DNA from: Plectranthus barbatus
Lineage: Eukaryota > Streptophyta > Magnoliopsida > Lamiales > Lamiaceae
Assembly: GCA_026898455.1 (NCBI GenBank)
Contig: JAPKLW010000019.1
Span: forward strand, 1,260,051 to 1,324,050
Length of the DNA: 64,000 nt
Direction of reading: 5' to 3'
Both the position numbers and the translations under genes were made by a program. The notes under the pieces were generated by a model that did no database searches, was not told the origin of the DNA, and saw nothing but the letters and a program-made list of their open reading frames with translations. Shown here in pieces: positions 33,142 to 43,418 of the stretch (position 1 is the first letter of the stretch; every line of letters begins with the position of its first letter).

Positions 33142-34735
33142 TTACTCCTTGGGTTTGTCTTTGTCTTGTTCTTTGTCCTTCGGTTTTTCTGGAGTGGAGG
33201 AGAATGAAGATCCAGTCTGCTTGGCTATGCTTTTGGCAATTTCCATCATCCACTTCAACTGTGCTTCCCTGGCCTCTTTTATGCCGCATTTGCTCATCTC
33301 TAAACTCTTTCCCCTTTTTGACAATATCAACCAGAGTAGCCATGGACGTCTGGACTTGTCGGCCCACTGCTTGATTTATTGCATCTTGTACAGCGTCGGT
33401 TAGGATCACGGTGGGAACTCCAACTGATATGGGGTTGGGAAACAGAGTTTCTTTGAGAGGAACAATTGATTGTTTGCCAATGATAGGAAAAACTATCCTA
33501 TCGTCTCCTTCTTCATGAGCAGTTTCCATCTCCAATGAATAAGCAGTTGCGGCTGCTTCTTTCTCCTCTTTCCTTCTTTGTTCAGCGGTAGCCTCTTCTT
33601 CTTGTTTTTTCTGTTCGGCTTCTTCGGCCTCCTTTCTTGCCCTTTCAGCTTCTGCTGCTGCTAGTGCAGCTTCAGCCTCCTGTTGTTCCTTTTTGGTTGT
33701 TGCTGCTGCAGCTTCTGCCACTTGTTGTGCTTTCTTAGCTACTGCTGTTGCAGCTTCAACCTCTAGCCTTTCTTTCTCGACTGCTGCTGCCGCGGTTTCT
33801 TCTTCTTCTTCTTTCCTCATCCTTTCTTCTTCTTCCTTCTTCAACCTATCTTCTTCTTGTTTTCTCAGCCTCTCTTTTTCTTCCTTCCTCAACCTCTCTT
33901 TTTCTTCCTTCCTTAGCCTTCCTTCTTCTTCTTTTCTTAACCTTTCTTCTACTTCTTCTTCTTCTTTCTTCAGTCTTTCAAGCTCCCTCTCTTGCTCTAC
34001 CTCCAACCGGGATAGATTCGCTCGGAACTTTTTAGCTTTGGCATTCAGATTCTTTTGAAGGTCGAGCAGTTTCTCCAAGGCAGCGTGATTTTCAGCTATC
34101 TTTCTTTGAATGCACTCTAGAGTAGACTCCTCTCTGTCCTCATCAGCAGATTCTTTTGAACTGTCATCTTGCTAAGTTTCTGTTCCCCCTGTCTTCATGA
34201 AGGGAATTCCTTCTTGTTCTTTTTCATGGGTAGAGGACTCTTGTTCTTTGGAGTCTTCTGATGCAGTCGCTCAATCCTTGGGTTGTTCTCTCCTCTGAGA
34301 TGCAGTTCTCTCAAAATCTGATGAGTTGCATGTTATTTCAGCAAAATTTATCCGCTCATTAGTTTTTTCAATTCCAAAAGCCTCAAGCTGTAGGCATTCA
34401 AAAGCTTCAGCGGACATGATATATGGATTCTTCAGCAACTGTTTGTTTTCCTTTCTTCACGCGTTGTAATCCTTCTTCCATGTTTGTTGCTATCTTCCTC
34501 TTGTTCTTCTTTATTTTCTTTTTTGCTTGTTCTTGGGTTGGGAACAAAATGGTCCTCTTCTATGGTTGGACTGAGGCGACAGTTCTCTTAGGCATTTTGG
34601 CACCTTTGGCAGTTTGAACTGGCAGAATGACAACAAGGCTGGCTTCTATCTCTGGGTCTACCACCTTATCATCAAAACTGTCATGCCCATCATCATTCTC
34701 ATAGTCTCCATCATTCCTATCAAGTGATTAGAAGG
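33142..34735 (-). pseudogene. Coiled-coil protein in the env position of a SIRE-like element, frameshifted
   Basis: This frame lies between pol and the 3' LTR, where SIRE-type elements carry an extra (env-like) ORF; its function there is unproven. Read on the minus strand from 34735: a basic segment (PKRTVASVQP, KKKIKKNKRK), a frame change near 34440, a segment NPYIMSAEAFECLQLEAFGI, two in-frame stops (about 34275 and 34172), then an uninterrupted frame to about 33320. That frame has a long heptad-like region of Glu/Lys/Arg repeats (RLRKEEEGRLRKEEKERLRK, about 33985-33860), then Ala/Glu-rich repeats (33800-33540) and a C-terminal part. A frameshift near 33320 puts the last 60 residues (ending KDKEQDKDKPKE) in another frame. 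No signal peptide or clear membrane segment is seen. No ATG is evident at the left edge of the open frame. A CopB LTR interrupts the gene at 34735. Confidence 0.7.
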
Positions 34736-34996
34736 TGTGTACCTAAATCAAAATTTTTTTAAATTCTCAGATGTCATCCATGTTAAATGGAGGTATCGAC
34801 ATGGTAGAAGAGAGGTTGAGAGAATTTCATTTCAGATATTCTAATCAGTTACATGATTATCTTTTAAAGAGAAATTATGAGAAATACACAAGGAAAGTAT
34901 ACAAAATTGATCTAGTTTATTTTAAGCTGAAATCTTTCCTTAATCTTCTCTGATCTCCTTCATCTTTGATTGATTCTTGATTGAGTCTTTCCAACA
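34736..34996 (-). repeat. 3' LTR of CopB (small Copia element)
   Basis: Minus strand: starts TGTTGGAAAGACTCAATC at 34996 and ends TAGGTACACA at 34736; 261 bp. A polypurine tract, cttgagggggag, precedes it (34997-35008). The adjoining five bases gaagg (34731-34735) are the probable target site in the SIRE coiled-coil gene; the partner copy is missing because the other end of CopB is truncated. Confidence 0.8.
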
Positions 34997-36130
34997 CTCC
35001 CCCTCAAGTTGAGTATCGGGATTTCCAATGCTCAACTTGCTAAGAACATCTGATTAGGTTTTTAAGTCCACAACTTTTGTAAGTATGTCAGCCAATTGGT
35101 TTTTAGAGGAGACAAAGGGAAGATCAACAATGCCTCCTTCAATTTTTCTTTAATGAAGTGCCTATCCACTTCCACGTGCTTCATTCTATCATGTTGTACT
35201 AGATACTCTGAAATACTTATTGCTGCTTTATTGTCACACATGAGTCGACAAGTTTTTCCGGAATATAACCCAAGCTCCATCATTAGCTTCCTTATCCATA
35301 GTATTTTCGTGAGACCACTTTTAATACAACAAAATTTTGCTTGTGCACTTGACAGTGCAACCACCTTCTGCTTCTTACTCCTCCATGATACCAAATTCCC
35401 TCCAACAAAAGCAAAATATCCCGTTGTAGACTTTTGATCCACCGGGTTTCCAGCTCAATCTGCATCAGTGTAGGCATGAATCTCCAGATGTTCTGATTTC
35501 CTGAAGAGAACCCCATAATCAAAGGTTCCTTTCAAGTATTTTACAATCCTTAATGCTGCCTCAATGTGATCTACTTGTGGATGATGCATAAACTGACTTA
35601 CCACACTAACAGCACAAGCAATATCCAGACGAGTGTAAGAAAGATAGATTAACCGGCCCACGAGATGTTGGTATTGGCCACGGTCAACAAGGTCAGCTCC
35701 TTCTATGATCCGCAGTCCATGATTAACAGCTATTGGGGTTGCCACAAATTTACAGTCTAGAAGCCCAATTTTAGTTTTGAGATCGAGGGTATATTTCTTC
35801 TAATTGAAGAAAATACCCCGCCGTGATCTGAGTACTTCAATGCCCAAAAAATATTTCTACTTCCCCAAATCCTTCATTTCGAACTCTTGGAATAGGTTCT
35901 TTCTTAGATTAACAATCTCTTCTGGATCATCCACAGTCAAAATCATATCATCTACATAGATGATCAAGCATGTCAGATGTTCTCCTCTTTGCTTGATAAA
36001 CAAGGTATGGTCTGAGTTGCTTTGCTTATAACCAACCTTCTTCATAACTGATGTAAATCTCCGAAACCCAGCTCTCGGAAGACTGTTTTAGATCGTAAAT
36101 GGTCCTTTTAAGTCTACAAACTTCATTTCT
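34997..36130 (-). pseudogene. CopB reverse transcriptase (3' part) and RNase H
   Basis: Minus strand, in order: GFDHEF and a degraded RLKRTIYDLKQSSESW (LYGLKQSPRAW in the family), then VGYKQSNSDHTLF and the catalytic box LIIYVDDMIL intact (35857-36045), MKDLGK, YQHLVGRLIYLSYTRLDIAC and QVDHIEAALRIVKYLKGTF (35455-35745), then RNase H with KSTTGYFAFVGGNLVSWRSK, LSSAQAKFCCIKSG, LMCDNKAAISIS and HVEVDRHFIKEKL (35062-35442). In this family the RNase H motif is normally A-E-Y/A-E; here AQAKF replaces it, so the catalytic Glu is lost. A stop and frame changes separate the pieces. This style of RT fits Ale/Ivana-type Copia elements. Confidence 0.88.
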
Positions 36131-36676
36131 TCAAAATTCATGATCAAATCCCGGTGGTGGAAGCATATAAATCTCCTCCTTTAGATCGCCGTGAAGGATG
36201 GGATACCTGGAGTTACGATTATGTCGTTCAGGAGAATAGCGTCGAGGAGGAATGCCTCTTGTGCTTTGAGGAGGTAAGACATGCTGATTTTGAGGCTCAG
36301 TCCCCTCTAATGTTACTGATTCTGGTTCTGGTTCTGGCTCAAGATGGATTTGTTCATCCTCTTCTGAGGATATCAGATGTTCGGGAGAATTTGGAGGCAG
36401 CACTTTAGGTACAGTATGTTCTATTGTTGCAAAGAGATGCGCATTCGGTATGTATGGCCCTTGAGGATCAGCAGGTGGAGCAGGCGGGCTAATAGGAGAA
36501 ATATTTGGAAGAAGCCAGCTTAGAGGGTCCCTAATAGATTCAGTTTCACTCTCCCCCTGACCTCTAAGGTGGCTGCTAACGAAATATTCTGTTTCAAGGA
36601 AATCACAGTGAATAGTAGTGATGATTTGACGGGTTTTAGGATAGTAGCATCGATTTGATTGATTTGTTAGCCTCAT
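36131..36676 (-). pseudogene. CopB integrase end and linker fused by deletion to RT
   Basis: One open frame of 181 codons. It begins with the integrase C-terminal fold remnant (CYYPKTRQIITTIHCDFLET), passes through an acidic, Pro-rich linker (EPEPEPESVTLEGTEPQN) and GIPPRRYSPERHNRNSRYPI, which normally precedes the RT domain, and then continues directly with LHGDLKEEIYMLPPPGF from the middle of RT. About the first half of RT is thus deleted in frame near 36190. Sequence upstream of 36676 no longer looks like Copia, so the integrase core, gag and 5' LTR are missing. Confidence 0.82.
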
Positions 36677-37162
36677 GTTTCCTATATTTTATCCTACCTC
36701 ACCTAAAGCCACAATACAAGCAATGAAAGTCCCTTAGATTTTGCATTGATTTCTTATATTTAAGTGGTGAATATTTGATATATTAGCAAGCACATGGTAA
36801 TGATGTACTTCTTATTGATGCGAGTGATTTTGCTACTTCCATTACCCATTTAGACATTTGAGCAAATTGAGAGATATCCTTCAATATAGTATAAGTAAAT
36901 TTAGGAATTAATTTGAGTGTCTTGACAACACTATCATTACCCTAATTCAGTTACCTACATTCCATGGGTCAAGCTTTTGGTGTTTCGCCCATTTAAGGAT
37001 AAGGTAGAGGTAATAGATGTCATCCATATGCAAATGATGTCTTACCATTTCATCTTAACTCTTAAGTGCTCCTTTACTTACGTTTGGCAATTGCACACTT
37101 ATTCCTTTAGAAGAAATCCATTTGGAAGGTGCCAAAGATGAACTTCTCATTACGAATGATCA
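36677..37162. other. Unassigned non-coding stretch
   Basis: AT-rich sequence with no gene recognised on either strand. It marks the truncation point of CopB. Confidence 0.5.
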
Positions 37163-37482
37163 ATGGAGAGAAATAGAGAGAGAGAGAGAGAGAGAATCTT
37201 TCCCGAAAATTACCCCAAGGAGTTGATGTCGCTGAGCCATGAGGGCCTAAATCCATGGTCTGAGGTTGGTCCGCATGAGACCAAGCATGAGAAAGATAAA
37301 ATCTTTTCTGTCTTGGAATGTATGGCAATGATGTACATCCGGATGCATATCAATTAGGATACTCAAGAGGATTCATTGCAAAATCTGCATAATCTGTTGA
37401 AGGATTTTAAAGCAAAGATCAATGAACTCAAAGAAGAGCACAAGTGTACACGCAACACTGCAGCCAAAGAGAGGGACAACTA
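37163..37482 (+). other. Unrecognised open stretch with one in-frame stop
   Basis: A frame beginning ATGGAGAG runs through an AG microsatellite (37175-37195), then FPENYPKELMSLSHEGLNPW, meets a TAG at 37355 and continues in the same frame for about 40 codons of helical, charged sequence (LLKDFKAKINELKEEHK) to a stop at 37480. It may be a decayed exon or transposon coding piece; I do not recognise it and do not assign a function. Confidence 0.25.
37175..37195. repeat. (AG)n microsatellite
   Basis: About ten perfect ag units. Confidence 0.95.
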
Positions 37483-38880
37483 GTAGGACTGACTCCCTGT
37501 TTTGGCTTTCAAGATCTTCACTCTCGTCGCTTTTGTTTCCTTTTTCACGTATTGACCTTCATATAAATGAATAGAAAAAGATCTTCATGTGTCGTTGTGT
37601 TCTGCACTTCTTTTATGTCGTGATGCTTGTAATAACTTGTCTCAATCCAACTAGCTGAAAGAATTATTTGAATGAGGTTCACAATTTTGATTCGTCTGCG
37701 ACAATGTCAAACTCACAGCATCAACGAGCCCCTTGTGAAATGGAACCAAATCCAGAGGCTTGTGTGTTGTATCCAGAACATCATCTGCCAAAAATTTGGG
37801 CTACAGAGTCATTGAATATATCTTGTTTCAAGGCCACGAGAGATAGCCCCCAGTTTGACAATAAGTTGTTAGGATTTGAAGTGTTGTTTTGCATCATGCC
37901 CATGAATGCTCCCTGAGGTAGTTGGGATGATTGTTTGCAGAATAATGCTTAAAAAGATAACATTTTGTCCAATCAAAAATTTTCACACACGGTACCAACT
38001 GTTAGAGGTTTGATTTCTCAATAATAAATTAATTAATTTTTTGGAAGTTTTCATTTTTGACGGGTTATCTTCTTTATTGGCGCGGAGTCGATGAACATGA
38101 AAGGGAAATTACTCAAAGATTTATAAGGTTTGGCAAAGAGGTATGTCTACGTCCACAAGAGAGAAAAAAAAAGTGAGTATTATTATTGAGATGGAGATCT
38201 GTAAATTACAAGGCACAATTTGTGTATCTCAAAATAGATAACAAGGATGGTCTCTTATTAGAACTCATGTTTCGTGGTATTTTCAAATTTTTATGACGTT
38301 TAACATTCCTGTGATCTTTCCTTTTTAGGTTCGTACTTGTTTTTCCTTAGAAAATAGAAGGGTTTTTATATGTCATCTTCCTAGCTTTGTCTGTATTCTG
38401 TCATCACGATCGTGTTGCCTTTATAATGACGATGTACAGTTAGCCAGAAAGGTGGCATCCACGTGTTCTCTTGTTAGCAAGTTGCGATAAATATTAATCA
38501 TTATGTAGGTGACAGACGAAATAACTGAATATTGTGGGCCAAATAAAAGAACTGGGTTTCGAGTGGCTTCAAAGCATTTTACTTATGCGACCGTGAAGAT
38601 TACGTCACACCTAAGCATTACTAAGAGGATCTCTCTGAAATAAACTTCTAATTGGAGACTTCTGAAGTAAGTAATTGGTTGGTGTCCTCCGAGGTAGGTA
38701 GTTGGGTCTTCTCCAAAATGGTCTTTGAGTATTTAAGCCGCTTGTGTTGGGTTGTTTGTAATGCGTTTGAGCCTAGGCTTGTTTTTTGAAGTAAATAAAA
38801 TTTTGGCACTCACAACTCAACTATGGTATTTACTAGTTTTTTATTTTTATTACAAAAATAAAAATAAATTGGAGTACTAT
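37483..38880. other. Unassigned, mostly non-coding stretch
   Basis: No convincing gene. An 82-codon plus-strand frame at 37668-37916 has no motif. A tract beginning tgttagaggtttg at 37999 and passing aggtatgtctacgtccac near 38140 has LTR-like wording (a TG start, a possible transcript region ending near 38800), but neither a TG...CA pair nor a duplicated target site could be shown. Confidence 0.35.
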
Positions 38881-39171
38881 ATACTCTATTTACTTTTGTA
38901 AATAAATATGTAAAATAAAAAAAAATACAAAAGTTAAGATCTTGAATTAATCAATCTTTATAATCAAATGTCAAATAAATTGAGAATAAAATACAAAGTA
39001 ATATTTTTATTAATTCATTATTCTTATATAATTAATCTAACTTAAAAATAATAATCTAAATAATTATATAGAGAGCAAAGCATAAAAATGACAAAAGAAA
39101 ATGTCGTTTGGTTGAAATCAAAAAATTAGTTCAATAATCTAGTTAGATTTTTTATCCAAGCAAATCCTTAA
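38881..39171. other. AT-rich spacer
   Basis: Very AT-rich sequence, no feature seen except that its end, ttttattttg (39172-39181), is repeated at 40382-40391 beyond the palindrome. Confidence 0.5.
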
Positions 39172-39181
39172 TTTTATTTTG

Positions 39182-40121
39182 GTAAATAGGCAATATACTC
39201 TAAATTATTTAAGTTTTTGAAAAAATATCTTAATGTAATAGTATTAATTAATAATACTCTAATCTTTATTTTTTCTATAAATAAAAAAAGGAGTTAGGAC
39301 CGTTAATTATTGATGATTCTGTCGTTAAATGACCCTTGGTATAGCACGCGGCAAATAAAAATATGATAATACCTTGATCAATTGAAATTCTCAGGGTATA
39401 GCCAAATGTATTTTTGTTAGATAAAAATACTCTAATCTTTAATTTCATTTATGAATTATACCAAAACAAGTTAACATACAACTCTGTTGATTATTAAAAT
39501 ATTATTGGCTCACACAAAAATTGAATTCAAAATATATATCTGAAACAACTATCTTCGTACATGCTAAGTCTATTGTACTAAACAATCTATATTTGATTTA
39601 TATTCAACTGTATTTTTGTTTTGGAAATATCTAAACTCATTTTTATATTAATTATAAATAAAGCTTATAGGGTGAACAATATCTTGTGATTTGATGAGTT
39701 TTAAATACTTCATTTGAATATATAGCAAATATTAATCGTTTAGTACAATGAACTTAGTACGGACGAAGGTAATTATTTTGGGTGTCATCTTTGTATGAAC
39801 CAGTAATATTTCAACAATAAAACAGAGTTGTCAGTGTTAACTCATTTTGGTATAATTCATAAACGAAATTAAAGATTGTGGTATATTTAACTAACAACAA
39901 TATAATGGAATATTTTCCTGAAATTTCCATAGAACAGGATATTATCATTTTTTATTTGCCACATGGAATGTCAAGTGGCATCCAACGGCTAAATCAACAA
40001 TAATTAACGTTGTTAACTCCTTTTAGACGAAAATTAAGATTGAGATATTTTTAACTAACATTAATACATTAAATTTTTTTTCAAAAACGTTAATTATTTA
40101 TAGTATTATCATCTATTTATC
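39182..40121. repeat. 0.94-kb palindrome (foldback element or MITE)
   Basis: Two arms of about 470 bp are imperfect reverse complements almost to the centre at about 39655. Checked pairs: cgttaattatt (39301) with aataattaacg (to 40009); ggcaaataaaa (39350) with tttatttgcc (to 39960); atgaattata (39451) with tataattcat (to 39860); attgtactaaa (39572) with tttagtacaat (to 39749). The first three give the same symmetry centre, so arms have few net indels. The direct repeat ttttattttg stands left (39172-39181) and right (40382-40391) once MITE copy 2 is removed. Length and 9-10 bp duplication fit a non-autonomous Mutator-like foldback; there is no coding sequence. Transcription would give a long hairpin RNA. 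Confidence 0.8.
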
Positions 40122-40124
40122 TTT

Positions 40125-40376
40125 CGCAAATTCTCAGATGAGATTGTCTCAATATTTTTATTGTGAGATGAATCTAATGATGTATTTTACTTCATTGAAA
40201 TGATGTATTTTCTTATTGTAAATGATGTATTTCTTTGTTGCAAATAATGTAAATTTTATGGTTGAAAAAATAATACATTAAAAAATAAAATGATATATTT
40301 ATATTATTGAAGTAATGTATTAAGATCAGTCTGATAATAAAAAAAATGATGAGATCGTCTATTAGGAAACTAACTC
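40125..40376. mobile_element. Mutator-type MITE, copy 2
   Basis: 252 bp, related to the MITE at 30409-30682: left end gcaaattctcagatgagat, right end aggaaactaactc, and inside the aaatgatgtatttcttt and gttgcaaataatgtaa words. Flanked by tatcttt (40118-40124 and 40377-40383), an imperfect match to the 9-bp duplication of copy 1. It sits in the right boundary of the palindrome. Confidence 0.75.
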
Positions 40377-40391
40377 TATCTTTTTATTTTG

Positions 40392-40930
40392 ATGTGAAGC
40401 AGTCAAGTGTCCTAGTGACTTTCCAAATTTATCGTTTTAAATATGTATAATATATTAATTATTACTACCCTTAATGGGAAATTTTCGGTTGCATGAGAAA
40501 GTTGGTTTTAGTAAGTGAAAATGATACATCACTTGATATATCTCTCTTCCTCGTAAAAAGTAAAAGAAAATGGCAAAGCAAACTGCTCCGAATTAACGCC
40601 TATCGCTGTTTCTGTTGCCGTCTGACTGAGTGACTCTGCACAAAAATTGTATGTCATGCTATATTATTTATCTCTTTTATTAATTGTTCAATTCAACTTA
40701 ATTTTTAGTGTAAGAGTAATTAAAAATACAGTTCTTTTTTCGCTGCATTACCTCTAAAACAAATATAATATTTTAATTTTATCTTTATAATTTTAATTTA
40801 AAAACTAATATTTAAATATATAATTCCTTAAAATAAAGTTCCTATCAAATAAAATGATAATTCTAGATAGCCGAAAAAACTTCTAAACATAACTCTCATA
40901 TTTAAAATGAATAAAGTTATTGTTTATTAT
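40392..40930. other. Unassigned non-coding stretch
   Basis: AT-rich. A less AT-rich part near 40560-40650 (aaatggcaaagcaaactgctccg...) has no frame of note and matches nothing else here. It could be non-transposon sequence. Confidence 0.4.
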
Positions 40931-41503
40931 TGTTGGAGCCAGGCCCCAGAGGTACAGGCCCGTTCAGTAGATGCATGGCCCAAACAGCCGCTAGCCCACT
41001 TGAAATTGGAGAACTCAGAAGCGTCTAAGGCAACATCTCAATGCCGACCCCGAGAGGTCTTCGATAGCAACCACGTTTGGGGGACAATGGCAAGGAAGTC
41101 AAAACCTATCTCGGGAACTTGACGGCGCATAACCGTTACAAACCCTAAACGAGCCCGAAAAATCTGGGGTCATTCCGAGATTTGCATCGAGCACGAGCAC
41201 ATCGTTGGCCAGTACTCCTTCCCCTATCCTGTCTATAAATAGCGGTTGAGAGCTCATTTTTCGATATCTCTTTTCCTGTTAATTAACTGTGCTAAAACTT
41301 TGTCGAATTGTATCCAGGATTGCTGCTTCACTACAAACTAACACATTGTGTTTTCCGTTCTAATTTTATTTGCATTCTCCTTTATACTCTTTTGAATTGT
41401 TGATTCTTATGATTCATTATTATCGATTATCGCTTTCTTCGTTATTATTTGTTTTCTTGAGACGATTCCAAGGGCTTTATTTATCCTGATAAATCGAACC
41501 TCA
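40931..41503 (+). repeat. 5' LTR of a Retand/Tat-like Gypsy element
   Basis: Starts TGTTGGAGCCAGGCCCC and ends GAACCTCA, 573 bp, four to five bases before a primer site. It has gtctataaatagc (41229-41240, TATA box) and is markedly richer in G+C than its surroundings. Only one copy occurs in the window, so the ends rest on TG...CA and the primer site. Confidence 0.8.
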
Positions 41504-41508
41504 ATATT

Positions 41509-41525
41509 TGGCACCCACCGTGGGG
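41509..41525 (+). other. Primer-binding site, Retand/Tat type
   Basis: TGGCACCCACCGTGGGG; one base from the TGGCGCCCACCGTGGGG site used by Retand-type Gypsy elements. Confidence 0.8.
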
Positions 41526-41550
41526 CCCTTGGAATCCATTTTCTATTTGA

Positions 41551-42030
41551 ATGGAAGGTAATAGCAAGAAAACCAGACACCTTCCCAAGGGGTCGGATGG
41601 TGCGATCGAGCTCATCCCCCTAGAAGAACAAATCTAACGAATCCTACAAGCTACGGGAATGCAACCCATGTCGTCGGAAGTAGTAAATGCGGCGCTGACC
41701 CGCTTCGCTAAAAAAATGGAAGAGAACCAAGGCCAACTGAAAGAAATGAACATCAGGGGTTATGGAACTCCACGCGACGAATCACAATCTACGAAAGGAA
41801 AACCATTAGCTACACCGAGATGTGGATACCCTCGGGAGCCATCCGATCATCGAGGAGCCTGACTCGAATGGTTGGAAACAAACCAACCCGAACAGGAATC
41901 TCACGAGTAAGCTCGACGACCTAGTCTACATCGACCCTGCTGAACGGGTGAATACCAAGAAAATTCCCTCTGGCGGAGAAAAAAAACAAGGCCAACCCTT
42001 TAGCACCCAAGAAACCGAGGAGGGGGATCC
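41551..42030 (+). pseudogene. 5' end of a Retand/Tat-like gag, truncated
   Basis: ATG at 41551 starts MEGNSKKTRHLPKGSDGAIE; a TAA at 41635 is followed in the same frame by MSSEVVNAALTRFAKKMEE (41659-41862). A frame change near 41830 leads to PDSNGWKQTNPNRN and DDLVYIDPAERVNTKKIP. This fits the non-conserved N-terminal part of a Tat-type gag; no capsid domain or zinc knuckle is left. Sequence is cut at 42031 by the minus-strand CopA LTR, probably an insertion (five adjoining bases: gatcc). Confidence 0.6.
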
Positions 42031-43317
42031 TATAGGAACTAAGTCTACAACAGGCGACGTGAATCACTATTTATTTCTTAACCCCGGATTTGTTTTATGA
42101 GTATCAAAATAAATACTATGACGAACAGTAAATGCCCTATGCATGCTCCTATTTAATTTAATTCGAGGATTCAAAGGAATACCTCAACTCATGCGGATTG
42201 AATAACGGCGGTAGATCGTTGATGGTGCTCCTACAGATCTGATCTTCTGATTTGTTCACTTGCTCAATCCGAAAATCTGGTAAGGATGTGCTACTGGATC
42301 TACACAACAGCCCACTCTCTCACTCTCTCTAGGGTTTCTGATTTGAAACTTCAAAACTATGTGAGCTCTGAGCAATGTTGGGCCAGATAAGGGATCAAAT
42401 GCAAGTAATAAAGTTGGCCTCTTATTAATTAATTTTGTGTTCAACCCAGAACATAATTAATTAATAAATATTAATTCATGCCACCAGAGAATTAATGTTG
42501 ACCTACCCCTTTATTATCACGTTATTAGGAACGGGTTGCATTGACTTGGTTAATCCCCATATTTAAGGTTTTAGACATTCATTAATTAATTCAGCTTATG
42601 ATAATTAACTGTAATTAATTAATCTCTTATTATTCCTGAGTAGTACCACTCAACCCTTATAGCTTATGCTTGAATCAATGATTCAGCCTGCAGGACTTAG
42701 CATAACGAACCTCGTAAGCTTCCCAGACAATGTCACCATCCTGAAACAGATATAGTAATCTAAATTCAACCTGAGGAAACCCCACACAAGCTGCCATCAC
42801 CCAAGATGCAGATATATGAGTACATGTAAGACTCTCCACCATAGCAAGTCAAAATAACAGCCAACCTATGTGTGCCTCTCAGCTTTCAATAGACTTTAGA
42901 TCCGACCAAGTTACCGAGATCTTTACTCATTCATATGTCAAGTAGAATGGTTCATCTCACTGTTGATCCTATCAATACATTGAGATGTACCGGTCACACA
43001 AAGTAGTCAAGATAAACCACTTATGGACTTGTGTGCCGTAGCCTAAACCGACAACCAAACTAGAAACTATCTTAGCTGTGAATCTGTGATAACTGTTTAT
43101 ATCAAGCTAGGTCGAACGATCTGTACGATCTTCTGTGATCTCTTACACACCGTATAATCTCCGTGTCGACGAGATAACTGGATGTGTTTGTTCACATCAT
43201 ATGATTGTTAATTCAGACATGAGTTGTTTATTGCCAGTCATTAATGATTACTAGTATATCAGACATAATGTTTCCCAATGTACCAATCATAATGCTTTTA
43301 TGTATACAATTCCGACA
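42031..43317 (-). repeat. 3' LTR of minus-strand CopA-4
   Basis: Minus strand: starts TGTCGGAATTGTATACATAAA at 43317 and ends GACTTAGTTCCTATA at 42031, 1287 bp. The end aligns with GATTCAGTTCCTAGA of the CopA-1 LTR. A polypurine tract, agtaaaagtgagagat, adjoins at 43318-43333. It keeps the family blocks, e.g. the taattaatt clusters near 42425-42475 and 42580-42620 and the atacggtg(t) block near 43150. Confidence 0.82.
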
Positions 43318-43418
43318 ATCTCTCACTTTTACTCAAAGCATTATACCATTACTTTCCAAAGTATAACATGTGTCTATTCTAATCTAGCTATTACATTTGG
43401 TCACTAGGTGGCCGACAT

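Noticed and set aside
33693..34058. Ser/Leu/Phe-rich plus-strand frames opposite the coiled-coil ORF
   Set aside because: They are the antisense of Glu/Lys codon repeats (ctt/ttc runs), so their openness is a by-product.
36154..36408. 84-codon plus-strand frame
   Set aside because: Antisense to the CopB linker, which has clear family motifs on the minus strand.
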